From contig JAYZQT010000018.1 in assembly GCA_036136335.1 (NCBI GenBank), positions 34,115 through 98,114 on the forward strand: 64,000 nt of DNA. The letters run 5' to 3'. Under the pieces are notes generated by a model. It was not told the DNA's origin. It searched no databases and saw only the letters and a list, made by a program, of their open reading frames with translations. Source of the stretch: JAYZQT01 sp036136335 (GTDB taxonomy: Bacteria; Pseudomonadota; Alphaproteobacteria; MPNO01; UBA830). Below are positions 16,379-26,110 of the stretch, piece by piece (the stretch's first letter is position 1; every line of letters begins with the position of its first letter). A program made the position numbers and the translations under genes.

Positions 16379-17587
16379 ATGGATACTGGTGTTGAAAATA
16401 CACGCGAACTGCCCAAGGAAATTGATATTGGCACGGACACGCGGGATATCCTTGCCCGAGCCACCCAGTATGCTGCGGATCGGAATTTTAGGGATTGGTT
16501 GATTGTTGATGTGGATGCACACCACTCAGAAATGGCATCGTGGAAAGAGGTAGTCACCCATATCGAAGATCCTGTACTGCGCGAGACCGCAATTCAGCTC
16601 CAAAAGCGCACAGGTTCGACGGCAGGGCTCTCCAACCATGTGGGCGGATTGCGTTACCAAGACGTCGGGGGGCGTATTCCTCACCAGACGGCACTTCGCG
16701 AAACGGTGGACGACGACAGTGTGCATCGCGATGTTACTCTGATGCGCCGGGTAATGGATGCCCTTTCCATAGACTGGCAGGTGTTGTTTCCCGGCAATCT
16801 TTTGCAGTTGGGTCTTCATCCGCAGCCGCGGGTCGAAGTTCAACTGTCTTTTGCTTATAACCGGTTTCTGATGGAGCGGATTATCCCCGCCGAGCCGCGT
16901 CTAAAAACCCTTCTCTATCTTCCGTTCTGCGAGCCCAAGGAATGTGAACGAATGGTTGAGGAATTTGCCGGACATCCTGATGTCATAGGTTTTATGGTTA
17001 CCTCGGTCAGATACAAGTCGGTACACCATGACAGTTACATGAGGCTGTATTCAATGATTGAGGAGACAGGAAAACCACTTTGCTTCCACGCCGGTAACAA
17101 CTGGCAGGACGATTATCTCAAACAACTGGATACATTTATATCGATGCATGCAATCTCATTCGTGCTGTGCAATATGGTGCATCTTGCTAATTGGGTAATG
17201 CATGGTCTTAACGAGCGTTTTCCAAAACTCGATGTCATCTGGACCGAAAGCGGTGTCGCGTGGGTTCCTTTCATGATGCAGCGGCTTGATAACGAGTATC
17301 TTATGCGGTCTTCAGAGGCACCCAATCTTAAAAGACTTCCGAGCGAATATATTCAGGAAATGTACTTCACCACGCAGCCCATGGAACGGACCAACATGGA
17401 TCTGCTTGCAGCAGGCTTCAAGGCAATGAAGGCAGATACCCAACTGTTATACGCGTCCGACTGGCCTCACTGGGATTTTGACGCACCAAATAGTGTCTAT
17501 GAACTGCCATTCCTTACGGAAGATGCAAAGAAAAACATTCTCGGGCGGAATGCTGCGCGACTATTTGGCTTACCTGACTCTCCCTAA
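16379..17587 (+). CDS. Amidohydrolase-2 (ACMSD-like) family protein
   Basis: A 402-residue TIM-barrel metal-dependent hydrolase or decarboxylase. Metal-binding-type motifs are VDVDAHHSE near the start (D-x-H), CFHAGNNW in the middle and YASDWPHWDFD near the end, the amidohydrolase-2 arrangement shared by ACMSD and gamma-resorcylate decarboxylase. These enzymes remove CO2 from, or hydrolyse, aromatic-derived acids. The ATG follows GGAGGAATGAT. Its stop overlaps the stop of the convergent third ubiD by four bases. A relative with the same style lies at 56390-57448. Confidence 0.85.
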   Translation: MDTGVENTRELPKEIDIGTDTRDILARATQYAADRNFRDWLIVDVDAHHSEMASWKEVVTHIEDPVLRETAIQLQKRTGSTAGLSNHVGGLRYQDVGGRIPHQTALRETVDDDSVHRDVTLMRRVMDALSIDWQVLFPGNLLQLGLHPQPRVEVQLSFAYNRFLMERIIPAEPRLKTLLYLPFCEPKECERMVEEFAGHPDVIGFMVTSVRYKSVHHDSYMRLYSMIEETGKPLCFHAGNNWQDDYLKQLDTFISMHAISFVLCNMVHLANWVMHGLNERFPKLDVIWTESGVAWVPFMMQRLDNEYLMRSSEAPNLKRLPSEYIQEMYFTTQPMERTNMDLLAAGFKAMKADTQLLYASDWPHWDFDAPNSVYELPFLTEDAKKNILGRNAARLFGLPDSP

Positions 17588-18990
17588 CGTTTTACCCGAA
17601 CCTGTTCCAGAAGTGAGGTGAGTGCGGGGTCATTCTTCCCCATCGGGCGTACACGATCGAACTTGTTACGTTCATCGCCCCGCCAGGTAGCGGGCTTGGT
17701 TGCGTCAATTGCGAGCTTTCCGCCCACGCGCATTACGGTGTAGTCCTCTTTGACTTGGGGGATAGAAATGTCGAGCGGATGTAGGCGGGTGTTTGGAATG
17801 ATGTGTGTCATGGTCTGTGGGTCGCATCTGGCGGCTATTGCCCAGAGGACTTCCTGCGCGTCATAGATATCCACATCTTCGTCTACTGCGATCACAACCT
17901 TGACGTGCAGATTAGGCCCCGATAATGCAGACATAAGAGTGTCTCGGACCTGTCCATCCCAACGCGCCTCCATCTGGATTATCATCATGAACTGTGACGC
18001 CCACGGTGGAACAAAGACGTCGAGAATGTTGGTGTTACCGTGAGTTTCCTTGAGACGGTTATAGTACGTTGCTTCCATCGGCAGGGTGATGAGCGGCTGA
18101 TGGTCGGTGAACCAGGTGGCCTGCATGTGGCGGAAGATAGGGTTTTTGCGGTGGGTTATGCCGGTGATCTGGTATACAGGTGCAGGGCCCTCCGCGCCTG
18201 CACCAAATGTGGTGAACTCACCGAAGTGGCCCTCTGGCGCCCGGTCTGTTGGATGCACAAGGCCTTCTATTACGACCTCAGCATGGGCAGGAACCTCTAG
18301 ATCAATTGTGTCACATTGAATCATTTCGATGTCTTCACCAAGAATGCCGGCACCGTATTCAAGCTCATCGAAATCCTCATGCTTTCCCGACCAGTTTGAC
18401 ATGATTTCGTAAACCGGATGCAAGCCGATTGCGAACGCCATCGGCATTGGCTGATTATTCGCCACATATTTCATGTAGTGGGCATAATTATGACGCGCTG
18501 CCATCCAGAACGTAGCCTTCTGCGGGTCGTCAGTCAGCATCATCCGAATAATTGCTTCATTGCGAATACCGGTTTCCGGGTCTTTCGTAATCGTTATGCC
18601 AGAACCAAGATAGCGGCCGCCATCACCGTGGCTGTGCTGGGGTATTGGAAGCGCGTGCAGGTTTATATCCTTACCCAGCATTTTGACTTCTTTGACGGGT
18701 CCGTCGGTTACCATTACCGATTTTCCTCGTTTGGTGGCCATCTGTTCGGCGAGGTATGGACAGACATCATTTGCATTCTCAAGGCCAAATGCCGCAGCCT
18801 GGCCTGCGCGGTCTTTGATCAGAATATCCGTCAGTCGCCAGTCGTCAAAGCCGGGCAGGTTATGAAACATCAAAGGACCCTGGCTCTCCGAACACAGGTA
18901 TCCAACCTGGGTGAGTGGATCTACCGCGTCGTGAATATGCAACATCCGGTTATCGATCGATTCGAGAAATGTACGTAATGAATGCGGCAT
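17584..18990 (-). CDS. UbiD-family decarboxylase (copy 3)
   Basis: A 468-residue UbiD enzyme, shorter and more divergent than copies 1 and 2. R149 lies in NEAIIRMML, the RHNYAHYMKY segment (H167) keeps the histidine lost in copy 2, and E253/E258 lie in EGHFGEFTTF, where the usual Pro is His. LEVPAHAE (E232) matches the region of a metal-binding Glu in Fdc1. The ATG follows GGGAGACCAGACGGC. It is monocistronic and convergent with the amidohydrolase gene, with a four-base stop overlap. It is divergent from gcdH with a 238-base gap that should hold both promoters. Confidence 0.9.
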   Translation of the reverse strand: MPHSLRTFLESIDNRMLHIHDAVDPLTQVGYLCSESQGPLMFHNLPGFDDWRLTDILIKDRAGQAAAFGLENANDVCPYLAEQMATKRGKSVMVTDGPVKEVKMLGKDINLHALPIPQHSHGDGGRYLGSGITITKDPETGIRNEAIIRMMLTDDPQKATFWMAARHNYAHYMKYVANNQPMPMAFAIGLHPVYEIMSNWSGKHEDFDELEYGAGILGEDIEMIQCDTIDLEVPAHAEVVIEGLVHPTDRAPEGHFGEFTTFGAGAEGPAPVYQITGITHRKNPIFRHMQATWFTDHQPLITLPMEATYYNRLKETHGNTNILDVFVPPWASQFMMIIQMEARWDGQVRDTLMSALSGPNLHVKVVIAVDEDVDIYDAQEVLWAIAARCDPQTMTHIIPNTRLHPLDISIPQVKEDYTVMRVGGKLAIDATKPATWRGDERNKFDRVRPMGKNDPALTSLLEQVRVKR

Positions 18991-19228
18991 GCCGTCTGGT
19001 CTCCCTAAAATGATTGGGAACTATAGCTTAATGGCGTGTTTTTACACCCGTCGATCGCTAATTAATTCACCTACGCCATTGGTGAGAGGATAAAACTTGG
19101 GTCTTCAATAAATGCTTGTCGTAGTGTAATTCCAATTTACTAATGACACCCTCGGCATCGCTACTATGTTCGACTCTTATGGCGTAGACTGCCAGCCGCC
19201 GTGATACGAAGACTGAAAGGAACTACTA

Positions 19229-20443
19229 ATGGCAACCAATGCATCCGAGTCGGGTGCCCACGGGCCTCGCGTCTGGGGCAAGTTCAATTGGGAAGACCCG
19301 ATGGGGCTCGATGGCCTGTTGACCGAAGAAGAACGCATGGTAAAGGAGACGACCCGGCAGTATGCCCAAGACAAGCTGATGCCGCGGATCATCGAAGCCT
19401 TCAACGAAGAAAAGGAGGATATCCGTCTGATCCCCGAAATGGGGGAGTTGGGTCTTTTGGGGCCGACTATTCACGGGTACGGTTGCGCTGGAGTGTCCTA
19501 TGTTTCATACGGGCTGATAGCGCGTGAAATAGAAAAGGTGGACTCCTCCTATCGATCAACGCTTTCGGTGCAGTCCAGTCTGGTTATGTGGCCGATTTAC
19601 AATTACGGCACCGAGGCGCAACGTGAAAAATTTCTACCAAAACTTGCGAGTGGTGAGTCGGTTGGTGCGTTCGGCTTGACCGAACCAGATCACGGGTCCG
19701 ATCCGGGCGGTATGAAAACCAGAGCCAAGAAGGTAGATGGTGGCTACAAAATTAACGGCTCCAAAATGTGGATATCCAATTCGCCGCTCGCTGACGTGTT
19801 TGTCGTTTGGGCGAAGGACGACGAAGATGTGATCCGCGGGTATATACTTGAACGGGGTATGGAAGGTCTGTCTACGCCGCGGCTAAAGAACAAGCTGAGC
19901 TTGCGTGCGTCGGTTACCGGCGAGATTGTCATGGATAACGTTTTCGTTCCTGATGAAAACTGGCTGCCGGAAGCCCGTGGCCTAGGGGGGCCGTTCGGGT
20001 GTCTGAATAACGCCCGTTACGGAATCGCCTGGGGTGCGCTCGGTTCAGCAGAATTCTGCTGGCGGGCGGCCCGGGAATACGCCCTCGAACGGACTCAGTT
20101 TGGTAAACCGCTGGCGTCGTTCCAGCTCGTCCAGAAAAAACTCGCGGATATGCAATCTGAGATTTTTATCGGTCTACAATCAGCCCTGCAAATGGGAAGA
20201 ATGATGGACGCTGGCACCTGTTCGCCAGAACTGATTTCAATGTTGAAGCGAAATTCTACCGGGAAGGCTCGAGATATTTGCCGCGATGCTCGCGACATTC
20301 ACGGTGGCAACGGTATTACGGACGAATATCACGTTATGCGCCACATGATGAATATGGAAACTATTTACACTTATGAAGGCACACATGATATTCACGCATT
20401 AATTCTCGGCCGCGCGCAAACAGGTATCCAGGCGTTTTTCTAA
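19229..20443 (+). CDS. gcdH: Glutaryl-CoA dehydrogenase
   Basis: A 404-residue acyl-CoA dehydrogenase. The N-terminus (FNWEDPMGLDGLLTEEERM), the middle (GLTEPDHGSDPGGM, substrate and flavin contacts) and the C-terminus (IYTYEGTHDIHALILGRAQTG, catalytic Glu in YEGTHDIH) are the glutaryl-CoA dehydrogenase pattern. It oxidises and decarboxylates glutaryl-CoA to crotonyl-CoA and passes electrons to ETF. Glutaryl-CoA arises from lysine, tryptophan or benzoyl-CoA-type catabolism. The family III CoA-transferase gene follows after 54 bases and would supply glutaryl-CoA from glutarate. The ATG follows AAGGAACTACTA. Confidence 0.93.
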   Translation: MATNASESGAHGPRVWGKFNWEDPMGLDGLLTEEERMVKETTRQYAQDKLMPRIIEAFNEEKEDIRLIPEMGELGLLGPTIHGYGCAGVSYVSYGLIAREIEKVDSSYRSTLSVQSSLVMWPIYNYGTEAQREKFLPKLASGESVGAFGLTEPDHGSDPGGMKTRAKKVDGGYKINGSKMWISNSPLADVFVVWAKDDEDVIRGYILERGMEGLSTPRLKNKLSLRASVTGEIVMDNVFVPDENWLPEARGLGGPFGCLNNARYGIAWGALGSAEFCWRAAREYALERTQFGKPLASFQLVQKKLADMQSEIFIGLQSALQMGRMMDAGTCSPELISMLKRNSTGKARDICRDARDIHGGNGITDEYHVMRHMMNMETIYTYEGTHDIHALILGRAQTGIQAFF

Positions 20444-20497
20444 CCAGACATTCATAACGTTAGGAGATGAGCGGTTCATTGATTCGCTCACCGCGAC

Positions 20498-21721
20498 ATG
20501 ACCCAACCTCTAGACCATATTCTTGTACTTGATATGAGCCGTATTCTTGCTGGCCCATGGTCCGGTCAAACGTTTGCTGATTTGGGTGCTGAGGTCATCA
20601 AGATTGAACGCCCGGATACTGGTGACGACACGCGTGGTTGGGGTCCTCCATTTATGTCTGACCGCGACGGAAACGAGACTGACGAGGCTACCTATTTTTT
20701 GTCTGCCAATCGGGGGAAAAAGTCGGTTACGGTAGATATCTCCAGGCCGGAAGGACAGGAAATTATCCGGAAGCTGGTGCTTAAATCGGATGTCCTTCTC
20801 GAAAATTACAAGGTTGGGTCACTCGCCAAGTACGGCCTTGATTACGGCAACCTGTCCAAATTGAATCCAGGGTTGATATATTGCTCGATTACGGGATTTG
20901 GCCAGACCGGGCCGTATAGTTCGCGCGCTGGGTATGACTTTCTTATTCAGGCCATGGGCGGGCTTATGAGTGTAACCGGTGAGGCTGAGACAAAACCCGG
21001 CGGAGGCCCGCAAAAGATTGGCGTCGCGTTATCTGACATTCTCACGGGGCTTTACACGACGATTGGAGCGCTTTCCGCACTTGCTTACAGGGATAAGACC
21101 GGGAAGGGACAGCACATCGATATGGCGTTGCTGGATGTGACGGTTGCCGCGATGGCTAATCAGGCGATGAACTACCTTTTTACTCAAAAAGCACCAGGTC
21201 TTATGGGTAACGCGCATCCAAACATTGTGCCTTACGAAGCTTATAAAACAGCCGATCACTACATCATTCTGGCCGTCGGTAATGATAATCAGTTCCGCCG
21301 CTTCTGCGGGGTTGCTGGGAGGCTTGACCTGGCCGAAAATGACGCCTACGCAACCAACCGTGGTAGGGTAAACAATCGTGATGTATTAGGGCCAATTTTG
21401 AACGGGATAATTGCCGACAAACCTCGGGCCTATTGGCTGGAAAAGTTGGAAAAAGTAGGGGTTCCGTGCGGCCCCATAAACAACCTAGAAGACGTTTTCG
21501 AGGACCCACATATCAGGGCCCGGCGTGCCCACCAGGAAGTAGACCATCCAGTAGGTGGAGTTATACCGACTGTGGCAAACCCAATCCGATTGTCGGCCTC
21601 ACCAATAGTATATGACAAACCCCCGCCCACGCTCGGCCAACACAATGAAGAGGTTTTAAAAGGACTGCTTGAACTTGATGATACTGAGTTAGATCGGCTC
21701 CGACGATCGGGAGTGATCTAG
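20498..21721 (+). CDS. Family III (CaiB/BaiF) CoA-transferase, probable glutarate CoA-transferase
   Basis: A 407-residue family III CoA-transferase. It opens with LDHILVLDMSRILAGPW and has the catalytic Asp in GQHIDMALLD, the standard position. It would move CoA from a donor such as succinyl-CoA to a free acid through a mixed-anhydride/thioester intermediate. Placement directly after gcdH points to glutarate as acceptor, analogous to mammalian SUGCT; that assignment is from context only. The MarR gene and its palindrome follow, suggesting the regulator controls this pair or an adjacent unit. Confidence 0.87.
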   Translation: MTQPLDHILVLDMSRILAGPWSGQTFADLGAEVIKIERPDTGDDTRGWGPPFMSDRDGNETDEATYFLSANRGKKSVTVDISRPEGQEIIRKLVLKSDVLLENYKVGSLAKYGLDYGNLSKLNPGLIYCSITGFGQTGPYSSRAGYDFLIQAMGGLMSVTGEAETKPGGGPQKIGVALSDILTGLYTTIGALSALAYRDKTGKGQHIDMALLDVTVAAMANQAMNYLFTQKAPGLMGNAHPNIVPYEAYKTADHYIILAVGNDNQFRRFCGVAGRLDLAENDAYATNRGRVNNRDVLGPILNGIIADKPRAYWLEKLEKVGVPCGPINNLEDVFEDPHIRARRAHQEVDHPVGGVIPTVANPIRLSASPIVYDKPPPTLGQHNEEVLKGLLELDDTELDRLRRSGVI

Positions 21722-21756
21722 TTCCTGATCCTTGACACCTTTGGGGACCTTCGCCA

Positions 21757-21774
21757 TTGTTCGTACACGAACAA
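21757..21774. promoter_or_regulatory. Perfect 18-bp palindrome before the MarR gene
   Basis: TTGTTCGTACACGAACAA is a perfect dyad with centre AC, ending 16 bases before the MarR ATG at 21791. Size, symmetry and position match MarR-family autoregulatory operators, whose arms are about one helical turn apart. A single half-site TTGTTCGT also occurs at 50080-50087, upstream of the fourth ubiD, and may be coincidence. The site would block initiation or the ribosome-binding region when bound. Confidence 0.62.
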
Positions 21775-21790
21775 ATGGGGGTTTTCCAAT

Positions 21791-22267
21791 ATGGCACGGC
21801 GTGCGGCCGATCGCGCGGAGACGGCATTGCAGGCGAATGTTAGGAAAATCCCAGATTACGTTCTGGAAGACCAAGTTGGGCATCTACTTCGACGTGCCCA
21901 TCAGCGCCATACGGCAATTTTTCAGGCAACAATTCTTGATGAGCAACTTACACCCCTTCAATTTGCGGCTATCATGAAACTCGCCGATATCGGCGAAACT
22001 TCTCAGAACCATCTCGGGCGATTGACTGCGATGGATGCTGCAACCATGCAAGGCGTAATAAAGCGCCTTATTTCCCGTAGCCTTATCGATCGTCGCCCGG
22101 ATCCAGACGACCGTCGCCGTCTACTTCTTACACTATCTGGGTTGGGACGAAAGTTGGCATCCGCATTTTGCGAGCAGGGTGCGGACATTACCGCCCAGAC
22201 CCTTGAACCCCTCTCAGAGGGCGAACGTGAAACTTTCCTGAAACTTCTGGGGCGACTGTCCGATTGA
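21791..22267 (+). CDS. MarR-family transcriptional regulator
   Basis: A 158-residue winged-helix regulator. After a helical N-terminus (LLRRAHQRHTAIF), the DNA-binding domain contains TMQGVIKRLISRSLIDRRPDPDDRRRLLLTLS, with the beta-wing DPDDRR typical of MarR. Such repressors are released by phenolic or acyl-CoA ligands. It follows the gcdH-CoA-transferase pair on the same strand and carries its own palindrome, so I infer control of the glutarate or aromatic acid genes and of itself. The convergent ferredoxin reductase gene ends 64 bases away. Confidence 0.88.
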   Translation: MARRAADRAETALQANVRKIPDYVLEDQVGHLLRRAHQRHTAIFQATILDEQLTPLQFAAIMKLADIGETSQNHLGRLTAMDAATMQGVIKRLISRSLIDRRPDPDDRRRLLLTLSGLGRKLASAFCEQGADITAQTLEPLSEGERETFLKLLGRLSD

Positions 22268-22331
22268 AACCAGACCGGGGTTGCCGTGCTCTTGAAAATA
22301 AAAGCTGGTTTGGGGTTTGTTCTGGAGGTCT

Positions 22332-23654
22332 TTAGTTGTCCCCATCCAGAACATTAATCATATCGCTATGGGTTACAAATTTTCGTCGTGGTGCATTCTC
22401 GGACGCTGCGTCAATCTCCCGCCTGTCTATGACCTGCCAGTCTGCGAACGAAACGACACGGACATTTCTTTCCTTTAAAAGACCATCAACCCCGGCAGAT
22501 CCCACCCGGCCTCCAGCGTCGTATTCTGCTATAATCCTGTCTATTACTGATAGGGAATCATTTTTATTGGTTCCGATAGTTCCTGTAGCGCCGCGCTTCA
22601 GCCAACCGACCGCATAGAGCCGATCTGACACTTTTCCGTTCACGTGCTCTACTAGCCCCCACTTGTCGTTAAAGGGTAGGTTATCGATTGGAAATGCTCG
22701 GGATCCGATACAGGTGATCACCAATTCACACGGGATATCGACCATTTCACCCGTGCCTTGGACCTTACCGTTCAAGTCTACATTCGTTCGTTCGCAGCGC
22801 ACGCCCTCGACCCGTGTGGTACCCAATATTTCCTGAGGCGACAGAAAGAAGCCAAAATACACCCTTTTATTTCGACCGTCGGTGGTGACATCTAGAAATG
22901 ACCGCATGGTTTCAACGTTCTTCTCGCGCAACCGAAGGTCACGGTCCGACATATAATCGGCCACGACCTTGCCCTTGTCGGGCAAATGGTCGGCGGTCAT
23001 GATCGGCGCCGCGTTTTCCAACTCACCCATCTCCCGAAGTTCTACGTTGGTGAATGCGGCTTCCACAGGACCACGCCGTCCCAACATATGGATGTTTTCA
23101 ATCGGGGACGAATGTGAAGCGGTGGCTGCATAGTCTGCGAGATCTGTGACAGACATTTCATTTTTTGTTTTCGCGAGGACACGCGCTACATCTAGCGCCA
23201 CATTGCCAACCCCGATAATGGCCGCCGAATTCACGTTGAGATCCGGGTTAAGATCCCTGAAATCTGGGTGACCGTTGTACCACCCGACAAATGCATTGGA
23301 GCCAAAAACATTTTGCAAATGTTCGCCGGGAACTCCCAGTCGATTATCATGAGGGGCACCGTAGGCAAGCACGACCCCGTCGTACAAGTCGAGAAGTTCG
23401 GCAATTGTTATATCGCGACCGACTTCAACATTACCCAGATAACGGACCCGATCGTGGGCCAAGGTCCGCTCAAACGCTTTCGAGACCCTCTTGGTCTTCT
23501 GGTGATCTGGAGCCACCCCGGCACGAATTAGCCCGAAGGGTGACGGCAGGCGTTCAATAATGTCGACCCGGCAGTCGGAATCTTTTTCTAGCAATCCCTG
23601 CGCAGCATACATGCCGCCGGGGCCCGACCCGACGATGGCGATGGTACAACTCAT
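22332..23654 (-). CDS. FprA-type ferredoxin/adrenodoxin-NADP+ reductase
   Basis: A 440-residue flavoprotein with the FAD-binding GSGPGGMYAAQ at the N-terminus, ERLPSPFGLIRAGVAPDHQ (a hallmark of adrenodoxin-reductase-like enzymes) and the NADP-binding GVGNVALDVARVL. A C-terminal GWLKRGATGTIGTN motif is also standard. It transfers electrons between NADPH and ferredoxin and could serve oxygenases or Fe-S enzymes. No ferredoxin gene is adjacent, although a Bfd-type [2Fe-2S] protein lies at 57.8 kb. It appears monocistronic. Confidence 0.9.
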   Translation of the reverse strand: MSCTIAIVGSGPGGMYAAQGLLEKDSDCRVDIIERLPSPFGLIRAGVAPDHQKTKRVSKAFERTLAHDRVRYLGNVEVGRDITIAELLDLYDGVVLAYGAPHDNRLGVPGEHLQNVFGSNAFVGWYNGHPDFRDLNPDLNVNSAAIIGVGNVALDVARVLAKTKNEMSVTDLADYAATASHSSPIENIHMLGRRGPVEAAFTNVELREMGELENAAPIMTADHLPDKGKVVADYMSDRDLRLREKNVETMRSFLDVTTDGRNKRVYFGFFLSPQEILGTTRVEGVRCERTNVDLNGKVQGTGEMVDIPCELVITCIGSRAFPIDNLPFNDKWGLVEHVNGKVSDRLYAVGWLKRGATGTIGTNKNDSLSVIDRIIAEYDAGGRVGSAGVDGLLKERNVRVVSFADWQVIDRREIDAASENAPRRKFVTHSDMINVLDGDN

Positions 23655-23764
23655 TATAGAGGCCTTTTATTGAGTATTCCCGTGGCTTTCCGACACCTGT
23701 TGCGCGCTATAATAGCGGCTGATTTTCGCGAGAAAAGGACTACTGGCCGATTTGTTGAAAATGT

Positions 23765-24916
23765 TTACCAGAGTTCTTTGGTCGCAATTGCTGCTCCTTC
23801 CACCATGGCTTCGAATTTCGCCCATATCACGTCAGGATGAACTTCGGTGTGGTAGCAGGCCTGGGAGGAAAAACCACAATCACCACCTGCAATTACGTTC
23901 TCTCTGCCAACAAGTTTGGCATACCGAACGAGGCGTTCGGCTATCAGCTCGGGATGTTCGACAATATTGCTGGCATGCGTGATCACGCCAGGTATCACCG
24001 CTCGGCCTTCTGGTAGTGTGAGCGTTTCCCATATGTGATAGTCGTGCTCGTGTCTGGGATTCGCTGCTTCAAATGAATAGGCACCAGCTTTGATTTTCAA
24101 CATGTAGGCTGCGACTTCGCCGCCAGTTGCCTCGTGTATTCGTGGCCCTTCGTTAATGCCGTAACATGTATGGAAGCGTATTTTTTCCTCCGGGATATTA
24201 CGGGTGCTGTAATTGATGGCTTCGACGTAGGTGTTGGCCTTCCGATCCTTGCCAACCTCATCAAGTCGCGGGTCAACGAGAATATCGCATAGGAACGGGT
24301 CGTCGATTTGAAGCAGAAACCCAGCATCCACGATGGCTTCGTATTCTGACCGAAGTGCCTCGGCAACCGCCTCCGCAAACTCTTCCTCAGAATTATAGTA
24401 CTCATTATAGCCAACACCGGCCGGTGCTGTGGCGGGAATGAAACTCCCTTCCACATGTAAACCGGTAAGGGCAGCCCGGAAGTTATCAATGTCGCGTTGC
24501 ACGGCTTGATGACCTTTATATGAGACAGGACCGACGCAGTACATGGGAAACATCTGGACAACCTGTCCACCAAGCATTGCCCGCTCCATATACTCCTTAT
24601 AATACTCGGGAAAGGCATTCAATTCGGCTTCAAACAGGCGGAATTTTTCATTTTTCCTTGATTCGAAGCCCTCTATTCTTTCCTCAATATAGGTAAAAAA
24701 ACCAGATTTCGACATCTCTCCATCTGCCACCACATCCACGCCCAACTGGGCCTGTTTTTTCACAATCTGTTTTACACCTTCAGAAATGTGAGCCTGATAG
24801 GAACCTTCGCTAAATTTATCTCCGCTTAGCCTTGCTTTCATCGCGTCAAGAACTTCAACCGTTCGGGGCAGGCTGCCGACGTGAGTGGTCAGAATACGGT
24901 CTGAATTTCCCTGCAT
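23765..24916 (-). CDS. MetE C-terminal-like methyltransferase (cobalamin-independent methionine synthase II family)
   Basis: A 383-residue protein equivalent to the catalytic half of MetE: RILTTHVGSLPR at the start, VVADGEMSKSGFFTYIEERI, then zinc-site elements HTCYG and AGGDCGFSS. It lacks the N-terminal MetE domain, so it is more like MetE-related or epoxyalkane:CoM-transferase-like proteins acting on an unknown thiol and methyl (or alkyl) donor. Full methionine synthase activity cannot be claimed. The frame reaches 24988, but the ATG at 24916 follows GGAGAAAATCT and begins at the conserved region. metY is 4 kb away in a separate operon. Confidence 0.85.
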   Translation of the reverse strand: MQGNSDRILTTHVGSLPRTVEVLDAMKARLSGDKFSEGSYQAHISEGVKQIVKKQAQLGVDVVADGEMSKSGFFTYIEERIEGFESRKNEKFRLFEAELNAFPEYYKEYMERAMLGGQVVQMFPMYCVGPVSYKGHQAVQRDIDNFRAALTGLHVEGSFIPATAPAGVGYNEYYNSEEEFAEAVAEALRSEYEAIVDAGFLLQIDDPFLCDILVDPRLDEVGKDRKANTYVEAINYSTRNIPEEKIRFHTCYGINEGPRIHEATGGEVAAYMLKIKAGAYSFEAANPRHEHDYHIWETLTLPEGRAVIPGVITHASNIVEHPELIAERLVRYAKLVGRENVIAGGDCGFSSQACYHTEVHPDVIWAKFEAMVEGAAIATKELW

Positions 24917-25009
24917 AGATTTTCTCCGTTGTTCGGGAGCATTAATTTTTAACGCTCCGATAAAGATGTCAAATTCAAGAACTTGCATGGTGGACGGTCT
25001 GTTTGGGGT

Positions 25010-25885
25010 TCAGGTGGCCCGTTTAAAATTAACCATCGCTAATCCAATCAACATAAGTCCCATGGCGGTCCAGACAAGCGGAGTGTGACTTTCATCGAAA
25101 AATACCAAACCAAATATGACGCCAAACCCAACAGAAAGATAATTCGCTTGTGACATGTATGTCGGTCCGGCAATCCTTATTAACTCGAAGATGGCGTAGA
25201 AGTTGATCGCCGCGAGCGTGGCGTGGGCGAGTAAAGCGATCTCTCCTGATTTCAATGGCCAACTCGGCAATTCAAAGACACCTATGGCCAAAGCTAGGGG
25301 CAGAGAAAAAAGAGCTGCAGCCAGAAGAGTGCCACTCGAGAGTGTCATGGAATCAACATTTGCCGGCCGAGTTTTTTCCGACAGGGCAACGTATGAAATG
25401 GCGTGCAGAAGTGGTGCGCCGAAGCCAATAAGAACCCAAATCACAAGGCCAGGATCTGGGAGGCTGGATTTGGGCACGACAATCAGGAGGGCCCCAGCAA
25501 GGCCGATAAGGATGCCGACTGCGCGAAACCACTGAAACGTTTCAAGCCGGATGCCCAGGCAAATGGTGTGAGTAAAAATAGGTACGAAACCCATTATCAC
25601 GGCCATGACCCCAACCGGCAGCTTTCCCTGGGCCGAGTAAAATATGGTGTTTCCAAGCGTAAAACGGACCAAACCAAGTTTTAAATAATATGGCCAGTTT
25701 TCCCGGGAGAAGTGGGGTTTAAAGCCAAGGAATTTGGCACCGGCATATAATAGAATTCCGCTAATAAACGTAAACCAGAATAAATAATTTATGGGGTGAA
25801 CACCGCCCGTTACACCAAGTTTGATGAGCACATAAAACCCGCCCCATAGGGCACCAATCAGGAATAATAACAGGACAGGAATCAT
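25010..25885 (-). CDS. EamA/DMT-superfamily transporter
   Basis: About 291 residues with ten predicted transmembrane segments and two EamA repeats: the first opens LLLFLIGALWGGFYVLIKLG, the second includes LGAPLLHAISYVALSEKTRPANVD. Drug/metabolite transporters of this type export amino acids or small metabolites. The frame extends to 25981, but the ATG at 25885 starts the first membrane helix, so the 32 upstream residues are probably not translated. The ribosome-binding site is weak. The substrate is unknown. Confidence 0.82.
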   Translation of the reverse strand: MIPVLLLFLIGALWGGFYVLIKLGVTGGVHPINYLFWFTFISGILLYAGAKFLGFKPHFSRENWPYYLKLGLVRFTLGNTIFYSAQGKLPVGVMAVIMGFVPIFTHTICLGIRLETFQWFRAVGILIGLAGALLIVVPKSSLPDPGLVIWVLIGFGAPLLHAISYVALSEKTRPANVDSMTLSSGTLLAAALFSLPLALAIGVFELPSWPLKSGEIALLAHATLAAINFYAIFELIRIAGPTYMSQANYLSVGFGVIFGLVFFDESHTPLVWTAMGLMLIGLAMVNFKRAT

Positions 25886-26110
25886 GGGTTTTCTGGATAA
25901 CGGGGTGTGCCGTCGGTTAGGGTAGAATGATACACGATTATTGCAGCTTCCGGATTTGATTAACTGGCCAGCCCATTCCATTTACAAAGTCAAAAGGAAC
26001 GTCTTTTCAAAGGATAACTTGGTTGCGAAGTGGACCTTGGACCAAAGCCATATATGGTGTACTCGGAGATTTCCAAAGTTTTCTGGGCACCGTGCCTGTG
26101 AACCAGTGAT

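Noticed and set aside
22267..22311. AAACCAG / CTGGTTT pair after marR as terminator
   Set aside because: The 31-base loop and G-rich sequence after it do not fit a rho-independent terminator.
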